64,000 nt of DNA from Lacticaseibacillus paracasei subsp. paracasei (GTDB lineage: Bacteria > Bacillota > Bacilli > Lactobacillales > Lactobacillaceae): the NCBI RefSeq assembly GCF_000829035.1, contig NZ_AP012541.1, forward strand, positions 930,001 to 994,000, in the 5' to 3' direction. The number at the start of each line of letters is the position of its first letter. Positions within the stretch are counted from its first letter, which is position 1. The position numbers and the translations under genes were made by a program. The notes below the pieces were generated by a model. The model had not been told where the DNA came from, did no database searches, and worked only from the letters and a program-made list of their open reading frames with translations. Below, piece after piece: positions 50,452-59,339 of the stretch.

Positions 50452-50505
50452 TGATAGCGGTAACATTCATTTTGCGATTGTATAGCGCTTTCATTCATCT
50501 ATAAT
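50452..50505 (+). promoter_or_regulatory. mapA promoter with cre site
   Basis: TGATAGCGGTAACA (50452-50465) differs from the cre consensus at a single position. TTGTAT (50478-50483), 16-bp spacer containing GCGCTTTCA (50485-50493), then TATAAT (50500-50505). It overlaps the end of the previous gene only slightly, so mapA-pgmB has its own CcpA-sensitive promoter. Confidence 0.75.
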
Positions 50506-50588
50506 AAAGTGTGTCCTTTAAGTGGTTGTTGCCATGACTATCGTAAAGAAAATGGTCACAAGGGAGAAGTGGAGAAGATGAAAAGAAC

Positions 50589-52850
50589 ATGAAAAGAACA
50601 TTTGCCGTCGATCCGTGGATGATTGCAACCCATCAGTTTCATCCAGAGGACAAGCGGCTTCAAGAAAGTTTGACGGCAATTGGTAACGGCTACATGGGCA
50701 TGCGCGGGAATTTTGAGGAACAGTACTCGGGGGATCAGCTTTCGGGAACTTATCTCGGTGGTGTTTGGTTTCCGGATAAAACCCGCGTTGGTTGGTGGAA
50801 AAATGGCTATCCTGCGTACTTTGGCAAAGCAATCAATGCACCCAGCTTTTTGCCAATTCGCATCAAAGTGAATGAACAACCGGTTGATTTGGCCAAAAAC
50901 AGTTTTCGGGATTTCTATTTGGCACTTGATTTACATCAGGGATTGTTAACTCGGCAGTTTATCTATGAAGGGGATCAGGTTGAGGTTCGGTTTGAGTTTC
51001 AACGATTTTTGAGCAATGTGGTGAAGGAAGCAGCCTTGATTAACGTGAAAGCAACTGTGCTTAGCGGTAAGGCAACGATCACATTTGATGCTGGACTTGA
51101 AGGTCGTGTCGCTAATGAAGATAGCAACTATGATGAGCGGTTTTGGGAACCGCAAGCTGAGGATCCCACTCAAAAAACCATTCAATTGCAAACTAAACCA
51201 AATCCTTACGATGTACCGCAATTCACCGTTCTATTGAAGCAACAGTTGCGTGTCAATCATCAACCGGTCACAGGCGTTGTCACGACCGGCAACGGCTGGC
51301 TAAACGAACAAATTGTGGCTGATTTGGCAGCTGGCGAAACTTATCAACTGGAAAAGGATGTCATTGTGGTTACTAGCCGCGATGTTGCGCCTTCTGATCA
51401 GCAGCAAACAGCCGCAGCTTTGATGACCACATTACAAACACACAGTTTTTCCGAACAACTGGCTGCCCATACGCAGCTTTGGGCGCAACGCTGGGAGCAA
51501 AGTGATGTGGTCATTGAAGGCGATCCGGCCGCACAACAAGGCATTCGGTTTAATATTGCGCAATTGTTTATGACGTACTATGGCGAAGATAAGCGCCTTA
51601 ACATTGGGCCTAAGGGTTTTACAGGTGAAAAATACGGCGGTGCCACTTACTGGGATACTGAAGCCTATATTGTACCAATGTATCTGGCAGTGACGCCGCC
51701 AGATGTGACGCGAGCACTTCTTCAATATCGCCACGATCAATTACCTGGTGCGTATCATAATGCACAGCAGCAAGGACTGGCCGGTGCTTTGTTCCCAATG
51801 GTGACCTTTAATGGCATCGAGTGTCACAACGAGTGGGAGATCACATTTGAAGAAATCCATCGTAATGGTGCAGTTGCGTTCGCGATTTATCAATACACGT
51901 CTTATACCGGCGATGAAAGTTATGTCAACCGTGATGGTATTGAGGTCTTGGTGGGGATTGCCCGTTTCTGGGCTGACCGGGTGCATTTTAGCAAACGTGC
52001 CAATCAGTATATGATTCACGGGGTAACCGGTCCTAATGAATATGAAAACAATGTTAACAACAACTGGTATACCAACACCATGGCATCGTGGACGTTAAGT
52101 TACACGTTAGCGCGCCTGTCCAAGGCGAATGCTGACGTGGTCGCTAAACTTGCGGTGACTGCAGAAGAAAAAGCTAAGTGGCAAGATATTATTGATCGGA
52201 TGTACTATCCCGTTGACGATGAATTAGGGATCTTTGTTCAACACGATACCTTTCTTGATAAAGATTTGCGACCCGCCAGTTCGATTCCTGCTGACCAGCG
52301 GCCGATTAACCAACATTGGTCATGGGATCGGATCTTAAGGTCGCCTTTTATCAAACAGGCTGACGTCTTGCAGGGCATTTATTTTCTCAATGACCGCTTC
52401 ACCCAAGCACAAAAAGAACGCAATTTTGATTTCTATGAGCCGATGACGGTTCACGAGAGTTCATTAAGTGCGTCCATCCATGCCATCCTAGCAGCTGAAT
52501 TAGGGAAAACGGAAAAGGCCGTGGCGTTATATGCGCGAACTGCGCGTCTAGATCTGGACAATTATAATAACGACACTGATGACGGGCTTCACATTACGTC
52601 CATGAGCGGCAGTTGGTTATCAATCGTCCAAGGCTTTGCGGGGATGCGCTATGATCACGACCGGTTACGATTCAAGCCATTTTTGCCAAAAGAATGGCAC
52701 CGCTTCAGCTTTAAAATCAATTATCGTGGCCGTTTGCTGGCAGTGGACGTGAGTGAGGAGGTCAACGTGATCTTGTTAGCCGGCCCGTCAATTGATATTG
52801 AAGTGAATGGTGAGCTGAAGCACTTGGAAAAGGGGGATGACCATGCTTAA
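50589..52850 (+). CDS. mapA: Maltose phosphorylase (GH65)
   Basis: 753 residues. Phosphorolyses maltose to beta-glucose 1-phosphate and glucose. The (alpha/alpha)6 core has the general-acid region [18 protein letters not shown] (about residues 480-497), with [15 protein letters not shown] (about 412-426) in the active site and a C-terminal jelly-roll. Length fits L. brevis/L. sanfranciscensis type enzymes. Its end overlaps pgmB by 8 bp, so the two steps are coupled. Confidence 0.96.
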   Translation: MKRTFAVDPWMIATHQFHPEDKRLQESLTAIGNGYMGMRGNFEEQYSGDQLSGTYLGGVWFPDKTRVGWWKNGYPAYFGKAINAPSFLPIRIKVNEQPVDLAKNSFRDFYLALDLHQGLLTRQFIYEGDQVEVRFEFQRFLSNVVKEAALINVKATVLSGKATITFDAGLEGRVANEDSNYDERFWEPQAEDPTQKTIQLQTKPNPYDVPQFTVLLKQQLRVNHQPVTGVVTTGNGWLNEQIVADLAAGETYQLEKDVIVVTSRDVAPSDQQQTAAALMTTLQTHSFSEQLAAHTQLWAQRWEQSDVVIEGDPAAQQGIRFNIAQLFMTYYGEDKRLNIGPKGFTGEKYGGATYWDTEAYIVPMYLAVTPPDVTRALLQYRHDQLPGAYHNAQQQGLAGALFPMVTFNGIECHNEWEITFEEIHRNGAVAFAIYQYTSYTGDESYVNRDGIEVLVGIARFWADRVHFSKRANQYMIHGVTGPNEYENNVNNNWYTNTMASWTLSYTLARLSKANADVVAKLAVTAEEKAKWQDIIDRMYYPVDDELGIFVQHDTFLDKDLRPASSIPADQRPINQHWSWDRILRSPFIKQADVLQGIYFLNDRFTQAQKERNFDFYEPMTVHESSLSASIHAILAAELGKTEKAVALYARTARLDLDNYNNDTDDGLHITSMSGSWLSIVQGFAGMRYDHDRLRFKPFLPKEWHRFSFKINYRGRLLAVDVSEEVNVILLAGPSIDIEVNGELKHLEKGDDHA

Positions 52851-53535
52851 AGGCTTCATTTTTGATCTTGACGGGGTGGTCACCGATTCAGCTAAGTATC
52901 ATTTAGCCGCCTGGGGGGAGTTGGCAAAACAATTAGGGATTACCCTGCCAGCTACGGCAAATGAGGCTTTACGTGGCCGTTCCCGAATGGACTCGTTAGC
53001 GATCATCCTCGATTACGGTGATCAACAGAAGCAATATACCGAAGTTGAGAAAGAAAACTTAGCAGATGAAAAAAATCGACGTTATCTTCAATTGATTGCC
53101 AATATGACGCCAGCCGATATTCTGCCGGGTATCAGTCAACTTTTATCGGACGCCAAGGCAAGGCATTTAAAATTGGCAATCGCATCTGCTTCAAAAAATG
53201 CACCGACTATTTTGCGTCAATTGAAGTTATTTGATCAATTTGATGCGATTGTTGATCCAGCTAGTCTGCATCGCGGGAAGCCAGATCCTGAAATTTTCAT
53301 CAAAGCGCAGAACTTGTTGCAATTGCAAGCAGATGAAGTGGTGAGTTTTGAAGATGCATCTGCTGGTATTGCAGCAATTAATGCTGCTGGTCAGTTTTCG
53401 GTGGGCATCGGCGATGCCAAGGCGCTCGCAGCTGCTGATTATTTCGTGGCAAACACAGGCTTATTGCGACTCAAATCAATCACGACAGCCTTCACAAAAT
53501 GGCAAAACGCGTTGAATAAGAAAGGAGATGGATGA
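52843..53535 (+). CDS. pgmB: beta-Phosphoglucomutase
   Basis: 230 residues of the HAD superfamily. Converts beta-glucose 1-phosphate, the product of MapA, to glucose 6-phosphate. Nucleophile in [11 protein letters not shown] (Asp8), Ser in AIASASKNA (about 115), Lys in [10 protein letters not shown] (about 146) and the metal-binding [12 protein letters not shown] at 52843 is 6 bp from AGGGGG; an in-frame ATG at 52837 touches it and is rejected. Confidence 0.96.
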   Translation: MLKGFIFDLDGVVTDSAKYHLAAWGELAKQLGITLPATANEALRGRSRMDSLAIILDYGDQQKQYTEVEKENLADEKNRRYLQLIANMTPADILPGISQLLSDAKARHLKLAIASASKNAPTILRQLKLFDQFDAIVDPASLHRGKPDPEIFIKAQNLLQLQADEVVSFEDASAGIAAINAAGQFSVGIGDAKALAAADYFVANTGLLRLKSITTAFTKWQNALNKKGDG

Positions 53536-53539
53536 TGTC

Positions 53540-53793
53540 ATGGTTGAGATTGATTTGAACCATCTTTATAAGAAGTACCCGAATGCCGCACAAGATTCTG
53601 TCAAAGATTTCGATCTGCACATTAAGAATAAGGAGTTCATTGTCTTTGTCGGGCTGTCTGGCTGCGGCTGATATTCTTGGCCTGACAGAGTTTTTGGCCC
53701 ATAAACCAGCAGACTTGTCTGACAGCCAGCGGTAACGGGTGGCATTAGGGCGAGCTATGGTCAGAGATGCACCGACTTTTCTAATTGATGAGC
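53540..53793 (+). pseudogene. msmK: Decayed MsmK/MalK sugar-ABC ATPase
   Basis: Starts at ATG 53540, coupled to pgmB. MVEIDLNHLYKKYPNA... runs to VFVGLSGCG, the beginning of Walker A, where a large internal deletion and a stop (53669) occur. Sequence resumes in another frame as ADILGLTEFLAHKPADLS, then DSQR, a stop replacing the family Gln (of LSGGQRQR), and RVALGRAMVRDAPTFLIDE, the Walker B area, where repeat A6 cuts it off. The ATPase is therefore dead: it lacks the P-loop Lys and everything beyond Walker B. Import of maltodextrin must rely on another ATPase. Confidence 0.92.
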
Positions 53794-53798
53794 GCTTT

Positions 53799-53840
53799 CC
53801 AATCTGGCGTACAATTGCTCCGGCTCGGCACTATGATCTT
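53799..53840 (-). repeat. Intergenic repeat family A, truncated copy 6
   Basis: About 42 bp of the family end (ATCTGG, ATTGCTCC, CGGCAC, then ATGATCT), in the same orientation as the copy at 61.4 kb. Lies exactly where the msmK remnant stops. Confidence 0.75.
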
Positions 53841-53870
53841 TAAGTGATATCAGGTTAAGTATAAGAAATG

Positions 53871-53920
53871 AAAGAGAAATGGTTTTCAAGTTTTGTTAAA
53901 AATCATTTCTCTTTATTTTG
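53871..53920 (+). terminator. Terminator, end of the maltose operon
   Basis: AAAGAGAAATGGTTTT pairs with AAAATCATTTCTCTTT (53899-53914), with a single mismatch/bulge, followed by ATTTTG. Confidence 0.8.
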
Positions 53921-53962
53921 TAAATATAAATGCCTCTGAAATCTCTTTTTGTGTCTTGAAAA

Positions 53963-54024
53963 GTCAAAATGTTTTGACACTTAAAGAGTTGGTATTATAC
54001 TGAAGGTGTCAAAAGAGTTTGACA
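53963..54024 (+). promoter_or_regulatory. Promoter between two palindromic operators
   Basis: GTCAAAA-TG-TTTTGAC (53963-53978) and TGTCAAA-AGAG-TTTGACA (54007-54024) are perfect 7-bp inverted repeats sharing the GTCAAA arm. Between them lies TTGACA (53974-53979), 16 bp, TATACT (53996-54001). The first palindrome covers the -35, the second the start of the transcript. They probably bind the HTH protein encoded two genes downstream. Confidence 0.75.
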
Positions 54025-54041
54025 TTAAAGGGGCGATTATC

Positions 54042-54344
54042 ATGAAGAAAATGGATGAGATGGAGCTTAAATTCAGAGATCAATCGATTAGATACTCTTG
54101 GGCTTTCATGATTTTCACATTATTCATTTACGAATTTTTCCACGTGATGCATTATGGAAAATTTGATTTTATTTCTGTTGTGGTAAACGTTGCAGTGGGT
54201 GTCCAGATTGCTAGTTTTTTGTGGCTTAAACATCGAGCAGATAAGACTGATAAAGAACCGGGAAGGGTGTTAATTGGCACGATTGTCATTGTTGCTGTTG
54301 TGCTAACCTTAGGCATGATTGGATTGATGTTCCATGGAAAATAA
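54042..54344 (+). CDS. Small membrane protein (three membrane segments)
   Basis: 100 residues from ATG 54042, which follows AAAGGGGCG at a normal distance; an upstream in-frame GTG lies in the operator. Charged N-terminus (KKMDEMELKFRDQ), membrane segments at about residues 17-37, 40-58 and 76-97. It resembles small proteins that accompany short XRE regulators in Firmicutes, but I do not know a function. Shares 11 bp with the next gene. Confidence 0.75.
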   Translation: MKKMDEMELKFRDQSIRYSWAFMIFTLFIYEFFHVMHYGKFDFISVVVNVAVGVQIASFLWLKHRADKTDKEPGRVLIGTIVIVAVVLTLGMIGLMFHGK

Positions 54345-54522
54345 TATCCACGTACTCAGAATGCGCCAACAATTAACCCAGCAAGAACTGGCTGACGCAG
54401 TGAATGTAACCCGGCAAACGATTAATGCCATCGAGAATAATAAATACGACCCAACACTCTCCTTAGCCTTCGCACTTGCAGAACGCTTGGAGACGACTGT
54501 GGATCAACTGTTTCAACATTAG
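54334..54522 (+). CDS. Small XRE-family HTH regulator
   Basis: 62 residues, essentially only the DNA-binding domain: MRQQLTQQELADAVNVTRQTINAIENNKYDPTL, in pieces over residues 8-42. This is the compact YozG-like type usually encoded with a small membrane protein. Translationally coupled to it (11-bp overlap). The palindromes before the operon make autoregulation likely. Confidence 0.9.
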   Translation: MENNIHVLRMRQQLTQQELADAVNVTRQTINAIENNKYDPTLSLAFALAERLETTVDQLFQH

Positions 54523-54550
54523 AGAAGCTGAAAATTATTTAAGGCTACAA

Positions 54551-54613
54551 AAAGAAGAGTGACTTTTTCCGATCACCGCATGTATGCGGCGGAAAAGTCA
54601 CTCTTCTTTCGTT
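54551..54613 (+). terminator. Long stem terminator after the HTH gene
   Basis: Nineteen-base stem, AAAGAAGAGTGACTTTTTCC (54551-54570) with GGAAAAGTCACTCTTCTTT (54591-54609), and an inner CCGCATGTATGCGG hairpin. Flanked by T's. Confidence 0.9.
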
Positions 54614-54649
54614 TTACTGTAGATCAAAGGTCATAGTTTAAAGATTCCA

Positions 54650-54816
54650 GTGCCAAGGCGGAGCAATCGGAGGCCAGATGGGGCTCAGCCGTGCAAACAA
54701 CACAGCGAAGGGCTTTTGAGCTGATGTTGTTAGGCGACTTCGAGACCGGTTTTTGGGCTCGAAGCGCCGTCACCGCGTTCCAGCCCCATCTGGCCGGAGA
54801 TTGCGGAGTTTGGCAC
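54650..54816 (+). repeat. Intergenic repeat family A, copy 4 (full length)
   Basis: 167 bp. Close match to copy 2 at 9.97 kb including the central GGCGACTTCGAGACC block. Terminal GTGCCAAGG and TTTGGCAC; inner CAGATGGGG and CCCCATCTGG. Nothing else is visible in 54614-54915. Confidence 0.85.
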
Positions 54817-54915
54817 GGCAGGAGTCGTTTTTGTCTGACGCTTGTGCCAAATCATCCCGCATCTAACAAATCATAAGTTCTAGATAGAAACTGAAGAAGC
54901 AACTACTGCTGACGA

Positions 54916-56157
54916 TTACTCCTCTTCATTTAACTCATCAAAATCATAGTACAAATCTCTTTCAGGAAGCACCACAGCGGCATTTGTTTGGGTATCCAAG
55001 GCTTCGGCTTCGCGTTCCGGATGGAAGCTATGCCATGGCACAATGGTTCGAGGATTGACTTCTTTCGCCAAAGTAATTAAATCCTCACGGCTAGCATGAC
55101 CCGAGGCATTCATGAACTGCAAGGGGATGTGATGCGCTTCTAGCCAGTCTTTGAGTTGCGCAAACCGCGGGTCGTAATCGCCTAGTGGCTCGCCGTTACT
55201 GTGGATGTAGGTCGTGATGGGCATGTCAGTCAGTCGTTCCAGATGGTCAAAACTATTTTGCAGGACATAGTGTTGGGGATCACGGGCAATGTCCGTCAGA
55301 CTGATTGTTTGACCAAGAATAGCATCGGGTTTTTGATCGGTCATGGTGGTCAGCACAGCCGCGTCATCAGGTTCCCACACCAATTGACGGCCGGCAGTGT
55401 GTGCACTGGCCTGAAAACCCGCCAGACGCTCGTAATTGCGGATGTAAGGATTGATGACGACAAGCGTCGGGCTTTCCGCCAGCACTGTCTGAAATTGCTT
55501 CTGCAGGCTCATTTCGGTCAATGGGATGCTGGGGTGATCCTGATCTTCAACAGGGGCAGCTGTGTCAAAAGAGAAGCTGGTGCCTTCCAACATAAACAAG
55601 CTTAGCTTTTCTTGGTTAAATCGCTTGGCCCAGGCATGAACCCGTTCAGCATGCGGGCCATTTAACCGGACATCACCGGAATGGGCATAGCGTCGTGAGC
55701 CGTCATCGACTAGGAGCGCCATGACGCCCGGCTCGTCGTGATCACTGTGGAAGCCTGTTACGGTGAGGTCACCAATGGTTATGGGCTGTTCATAGGCAAG
55801 GGGATGCAGATTTGCAACTGGCTTTTCGATGCCTAGTTTGATTAACAGTTGATAGAGCTTATAGGATGGTTCCGAAAGATAAATCGGAATCGGTTTCTTT
55901 AAATATTGCAATGCACCCATGTGGTCAATGTGCAGATGTGAGATAAAGATGGCCTCATGTGTGTAAACGTCTGGTTGATCAAAAAATAGTTCCGGCACAT
56001 GCGGCAATTTACCATTATCGATGGCAGAGCTGACTGTTTCGTTGCTGAGATCAGCAGCCACGCCGAAGTCCATGATAACGCGGCTGGTTTTAGTTGCGAA
56101 TTCGACGATGTTGCCGCCGATGGTGTTTAACCCATTTAAAAAGCGAATTGTTGTCAC
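54916..56157 (-). CDS. MBL-fold hydrolase, RNase J/beta-CASP-like
   Basis: 413 residues. Metallo-beta-lactamase motifs ISHLHIDHMGAL (HxHxDH), with Asp in AHSGDVRLNG, and later NASGHASREDL and VPWHSFHPE, which resemble the beta-CASP/RNase J C-terminal histidine motifs. Shorter than RNase J (about 550) because it lacks the C-terminal domain. Could be a nuclease or a hydrolase; substrate unknown. GTG start with GGAGGT upstream. It is alone, downstream of the ABC operon but separated by a terminator. Confidence 0.8.
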   Translation of the reverse strand: MTTIRFLNGLNTIGGNIVEFATKTSRVIMDFGVAADLSNETVSSAIDNGKLPHVPELFFDQPDVYTHEAIFISHLHIDHMGALQYLKKPIPIYLSEPSYKLYQLLIKLGIEKPVANLHPLAYEQPITIGDLTVTGFHSDHDEPGVMALLVDDGSRRYAHSGDVRLNGPHAERVHAWAKRFNQEKLSLFMLEGTSFSFDTAAPVEDQDHPSIPLTEMSLQKQFQTVLAESPTLVVINPYIRNYERLAGFQASAHTAGRQLVWEPDDAAVLTTMTDQKPDAILGQTISLTDIARDPQHYVLQNSFDHLERLTDMPITTYIHSNGEPLGDYDPRFAQLKDWLEAHHIPLQFMNASGHASREDLITLAKEVNPRTIVPWHSFHPEREAEALDTQTNAAVVLPERDLYYDFDELNEEE

Positions 56158-56236
56158 AGTGTTACCTCCAATTGTTTCAATATCATTTTGAGAACACTAA
56201 AGCGTACCCCGCCGGCTACCGAAAAGCAAACAAAAA

Positions 56237-56261
56237 CCGAATCAGCACATAGCTGATTCGG
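56237..56261 (-). terminator. Terminator of the UgpB-type operon (minus strand)
   Basis: CCGAATCAGC and GCTGATTCGG form a 10-bp stem; on the minus strand TTTTTG follows. Lies 25-50 bp after the binding-protein stop. Confidence 0.85.
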
Positions 56262-56285
56262 CAAAGATCAAGGCGGAGCAAACAA

Positions 56286-57599
56286 TTACTTGTTTGTCTT
56301 GATGATGGTTTCAGTTTGACCCTGAAGTGTCTTCAAAGCCTGATCTGGTTTTTCATGCTTAGTCAGCATCGCATCAACCGCATTAAGAAGATCGTTACGA
56401 TATTCTGAGAAGCCGATGAAAGCGGTGGACTGGAAGCCAAAGCCCAAAGAATCAACTGCAGCTTGGCTAGTTGGGTTAGCACTCAGATATTTCTTAAAGT
56501 CAGCAGATTTAACAGCGGACTTACGCAGTGGCACATAACCAGTCAATTGGGCCCACTTGGAAGTTTCCTTCTCAGAAAGCAGGTACTTCATGAATGCCCA
56601 AGCGCCTTTTTGCTTATCGCTAGATGCGGACTTGAAGAGGACGATATCATTACCGGCAAGTTCGGTTGCCTTTTTGCCTTTGTAGCTTGGTAGCGGCATT
56701 GTGCCCCACTTGAAGTCTTTCGGTGCATTTTGCTTCATGTTGGTGATCCCAGCACTTGAACCGGCATAAAAGAGTGTTTTACCAGCGGTGAAGTTCTTAT
56801 CGCCGTAAATGTCTTCGCCGGCAGTCTTGGCTTCGCCGCTGTTAACCATGTCCATAATGAAGTTAGCAGCAGTTAAGGTTTTCTTGCTATCCAAGTTAGC
56901 TTTCAGCGGGTCAGCTGAAACTAACGGATTGCCAGCCTGACGTGCCAGACCTTCAAATTCCATATCAAAACTCTTATCGAAACCAATAGCGGCAATACCG
57001 TCTGCCTTCAGTTTATCGGCATCTTTTTTGATGTCTTCCCAGCTGGTTGGCTTGGCAATATTGTATTTCTTCATCAGTGCTTCATTGTAGAAAAGAATAC
57101 GTGTGGACTTGGAGAATGGCACGCTGTAATACTTGCCTTGATACTTGGAGCTGGACAAGAAGGCTGGGTAGATGTCCTTCAAGTCGCTGCTGCTCATCTT
57201 GTCGTCGCCTTTGAGCATGTATTGATCAAGCGGGGAAATAAAACCATTTTTCACGTAGTCAGGAACAGTGGTGTAAGTTGTTTGGGCAATGGTTGGCAGG
57301 TTGCGAGATTTTGCTGCAGCCATGATCTTTTGTTGCAAGGCGGTGTAGTTACCTTGCGCGGTGCCGACAACTTTATACTGTTTCTGACTCTTATTGAAAT
57401 CATTGATGATTTGATCAAGAGCCTTTTGGTAAGGACCGTTCATGCCGTGCCAAAAAGTGATCGTCACCCGTTTGCCCGAATCACTCTTGGTGCTTGAACT
57501 CGATTTGCTGCTGCTGTTACTGCCGCAAGCCGTCAAAACAGCGACAAGAACGACGGTGAACATTGCAAGTAATGCTTTTACCCAAGTTTGCTTTTTCAT
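56286..57599 (-). CDS. ABC transporter solute-binding lipoprotein, UgpB-like
   Basis: 437 residues. Lipoprotein signal with VLTACGSNS (mature Cys at about 25), then a Ser/Lys linker and the family-1 binding fold. TFWHGMNGPYQKALDQI and the QGNYTALQQKIMAA stretch resemble UgpB (glycerol-3-phosphate or glycerophosphodiester). Substrate could also be an oligosaccharide. Last gene of the minus-strand operon ATPase-permease-permease-binding protein. Confidence 0.85.
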   Translation of the reverse strand: MKKQTWVKALLAMFTVVLVAVLTACGSNSSSKSSSSTKSDSGKRVTITFWHGMNGPYQKALDQIINDFNKSQKQYKVVGTAQGNYTALQQKIMAAAKSRNLPTIAQTTYTTVPDYVKNGFISPLDQYMLKGDDKMSSSDLKDIYPAFLSSSKYQGKYYSVPFSKSTRILFYNEALMKKYNIAKPTSWEDIKKDADKLKADGIAAIGFDKSFDMEFEGLARQAGNPLVSADPLKANLDSKKTLTAANFIMDMVNSGEAKTAGEDIYGDKNFTAGKTLFYAGSSAGITNMKQNAPKDFKWGTMPLPSYKGKKATELAGNDIVLFKSASSDKQKGAWAFMKYLLSEKETSKWAQLTGYVPLRKSAVKSADFKKYLSANPTSQAAVDSLGFGFQSTAFIGFSEYRNDLLNAVDAMLTKHEKPDQALKTLQGQTETIIKTNK

Positions 57600-57608
57600 T
57601 TTGGTAGA

Positions 57609-58430
57609 TTATCCTTTCAATCCAGCTTTAGAAATCCCAGCAATAATGTACTTCTGCAAGAAGATATACAAAACAACCATTGGAATGATGACGAATGTGG
57701 AAGCGGCCATCAGAAGTTGATATTGCGTGCCGGCATCGGTCGTGAAGGCCTGCAAGCCGACTGGCAAGGTACGCATCTTGTCAGAGTTCGTAACGATCAA
57801 TGGCCACATGAAGGCATTCCATGAGCCAATCACCTGAAGAACGGTGACCGCGGTAATCGTTGACTTGCTCATTGGGACAAGCACTTGCCACAAATATTTC
57901 CAATCGGACGCACCGTCGATTTTAGCAGCGTAGTAGATCTGATTCGGTGTTGATTGGAAAGTCTGACGCAAGGTAAAAACGGTGAAGAAGCTGGCCAACC
58001 ACGGCAGAATCAAAGCGCCGTAATGGTCAATTTGCCCTAAGTGTGACAAGGTCACGAAGTTAGGGATGATTAACATTTCACCTGGAATCATCATGGTTCC
58101 GAGGAAAATAATGAACAAGAGGTTCTTGCCGTAAAACTTCAATCGAGCGAAAGCAAAAGCGGCAAGAATACTGGTAAAGAGCTGCCCGACCGTTGTGATA
58201 ACAGTGACGATCGTGCTATTAATGAAATACTGTCCAAACGGTGCTTCGTTCCACGCCTTGACGTAGTTACCCCATTGTAGAACCTTAGGGATCCAGATCG
58301 GTGGAACGGCAATCGTTTCCGGTGCCGTTTTAAGTGATGTGGAGATCATCCATAAGAAGGGGATCAGCATGGTGATCGCGCCTAAAATGACAATCAGGTA
58401 AAGCAGAATTTTACTGATTTTTTTAGCCAT
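57609..58430 (-). CDS. ABC sugar permease, UgpE/MalG-like
   Basis: 273 residues, six membrane segments. EAA loop AAKIDGASDWKYLWQVLVPMSKS at about residues 185-207 (in pieces) contacts the ATPase. GGAGGAGG lies 8 bp before the ATG. Ten bases before the binding-protein gene. Confidence 0.9.
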   Translation of the reverse strand: MAKKISKILLYLIVILGAITMLIPFLWMISTSLKTAPETIAVPPIWIPKVLQWGNYVKAWNEAPFGQYFINSTIVTVITTVGQLFTSILAAFAFARLKFYGKNLLFIIFLGTMMIPGEMLIIPNFVTLSHLGQIDHYGALILPWLASFFTVFTLRQTFQSTPNQIYYAAKIDGASDWKYLWQVLVPMSKSTITAVTVLQVIGSWNAFMWPLIVTNSDKMRTLPVGLQAFTTDAGTQYQLLMAASTFVIIPMVVLYIFLQKYIIAGISKAGLKG

Positions 58431-58445
58431 GTTTTTGCCTCCTCC

Positions 58446-59339
58446 TTAGTAATGAACGTGCTTGCGGGAATACCACAACTGCACGAGTGTCACTAGCAGG
58501 ATGAGGAAGAAAAGCACAACCCCAGACGCAGCAGCAATTGGATACTTGTACTCGGTATAAAATTTCTGGTACAGATAGTAAACAATTGTCAAATCAGCTT
58601 TACCTGGTCCGGGCGTGCCTTGGAACAAGGCGAAGATTTCATCGAACACCTTGAAGCTGCCGATGATCCCGTTAACTGAAACCAAGAAAGTGATTGGTGA
58701 TAGCATCGGGATCGTGATGTTCCAAAATCGCTGACGCGCGTTGGCGCCATCGATTTCAGCGGCTTCGTAATACCCGTGGTCAATGTTGTTGAGACCGACC
58801 AAGAAAAGAATGATGTTGAAGCCCAGACTTTTCCAAATACTCATAATGATCAGCGCCAGCAGTGCATAATGCGGATCAGTCAGCCAGTTAATGGGATGGA
58901 TACCAAACCAGCCCATAAAGTAGTTGATCAGCCCATAGTTACTGTGGAACATCCAATTCCAAACCATCGCAATCGCCACAGTACTGGTGACAAACGGAAG
59001 GAAATAGACGGTTCTGAAGAAACCGGAGATGATCTTCACCTGGTTTAGCAATAAGGCAATGATCAAGGATAAAATGACAGTGATCGGAACCACGCCGACA
59101 ACAAAAACCAGCGTATTCCGCACAGCCAAGTGAAAATCAGGATCATTCCAAAGATAAACAAAGTTATCAAAGCCCCAAGCACTGACCTTATCAGTATAAA
59201 AATCATACTTCGTGTACAAACTCATCAGAAATGAGTTAATAATCGGCCAGATATTGAAGGTGATGGTAATCACCAGCATTGGCAGCAAATACAGCGCTGC
59301 TTTGGCGGTCGATTTTAGGCTTGCTTTTTCATTCAGCAT
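58446..59339 (-). CDS. ABC sugar permease, UgpA/MalF-like
   Basis: 297 residues from ATG 59339 (an upstream GTG at 59354 lies deeper in the ATPase gene). Six membrane segments. EAA loop AAEIDGANARQRFWNITIPML. The start lies inside the ATPase reading (11-bp overlap), so translation is coupled. Followed by the UgpE-like permease with a 15-bp gap. Confidence 0.9.
   Translation of the reverse strand: MLNEKASLKSTAKAALYLLPMLVITITFNIWPIINSFLMSLYTKYDFYTDKVSAWGFDNFVYLWNDPDFHLAVRNTLVFVVGVVPITVILSLIIALLLNQVKIISGFFRTVYFLPFVTSTVAIAMVWNWMFHSNYGLINYFMGWFGIHPINWLTDPHYALLALIIMSIWKSLGFNIILFLVGLNNIDHGYYEAAEIDGANARQRFWNITIPMLSPITFLVSVNGIIGSFKVFDEIFALFQGTPGPGKADLTIVYYLYQKFYTEYKYPIAAASGVVLFFLILLVTLVQLWYSRKHVHY

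Noticed and set aside
57138..57497. 119-codon plus-strand frame
   Set aside because: Antisense shadow of the UgpB-like binding protein.
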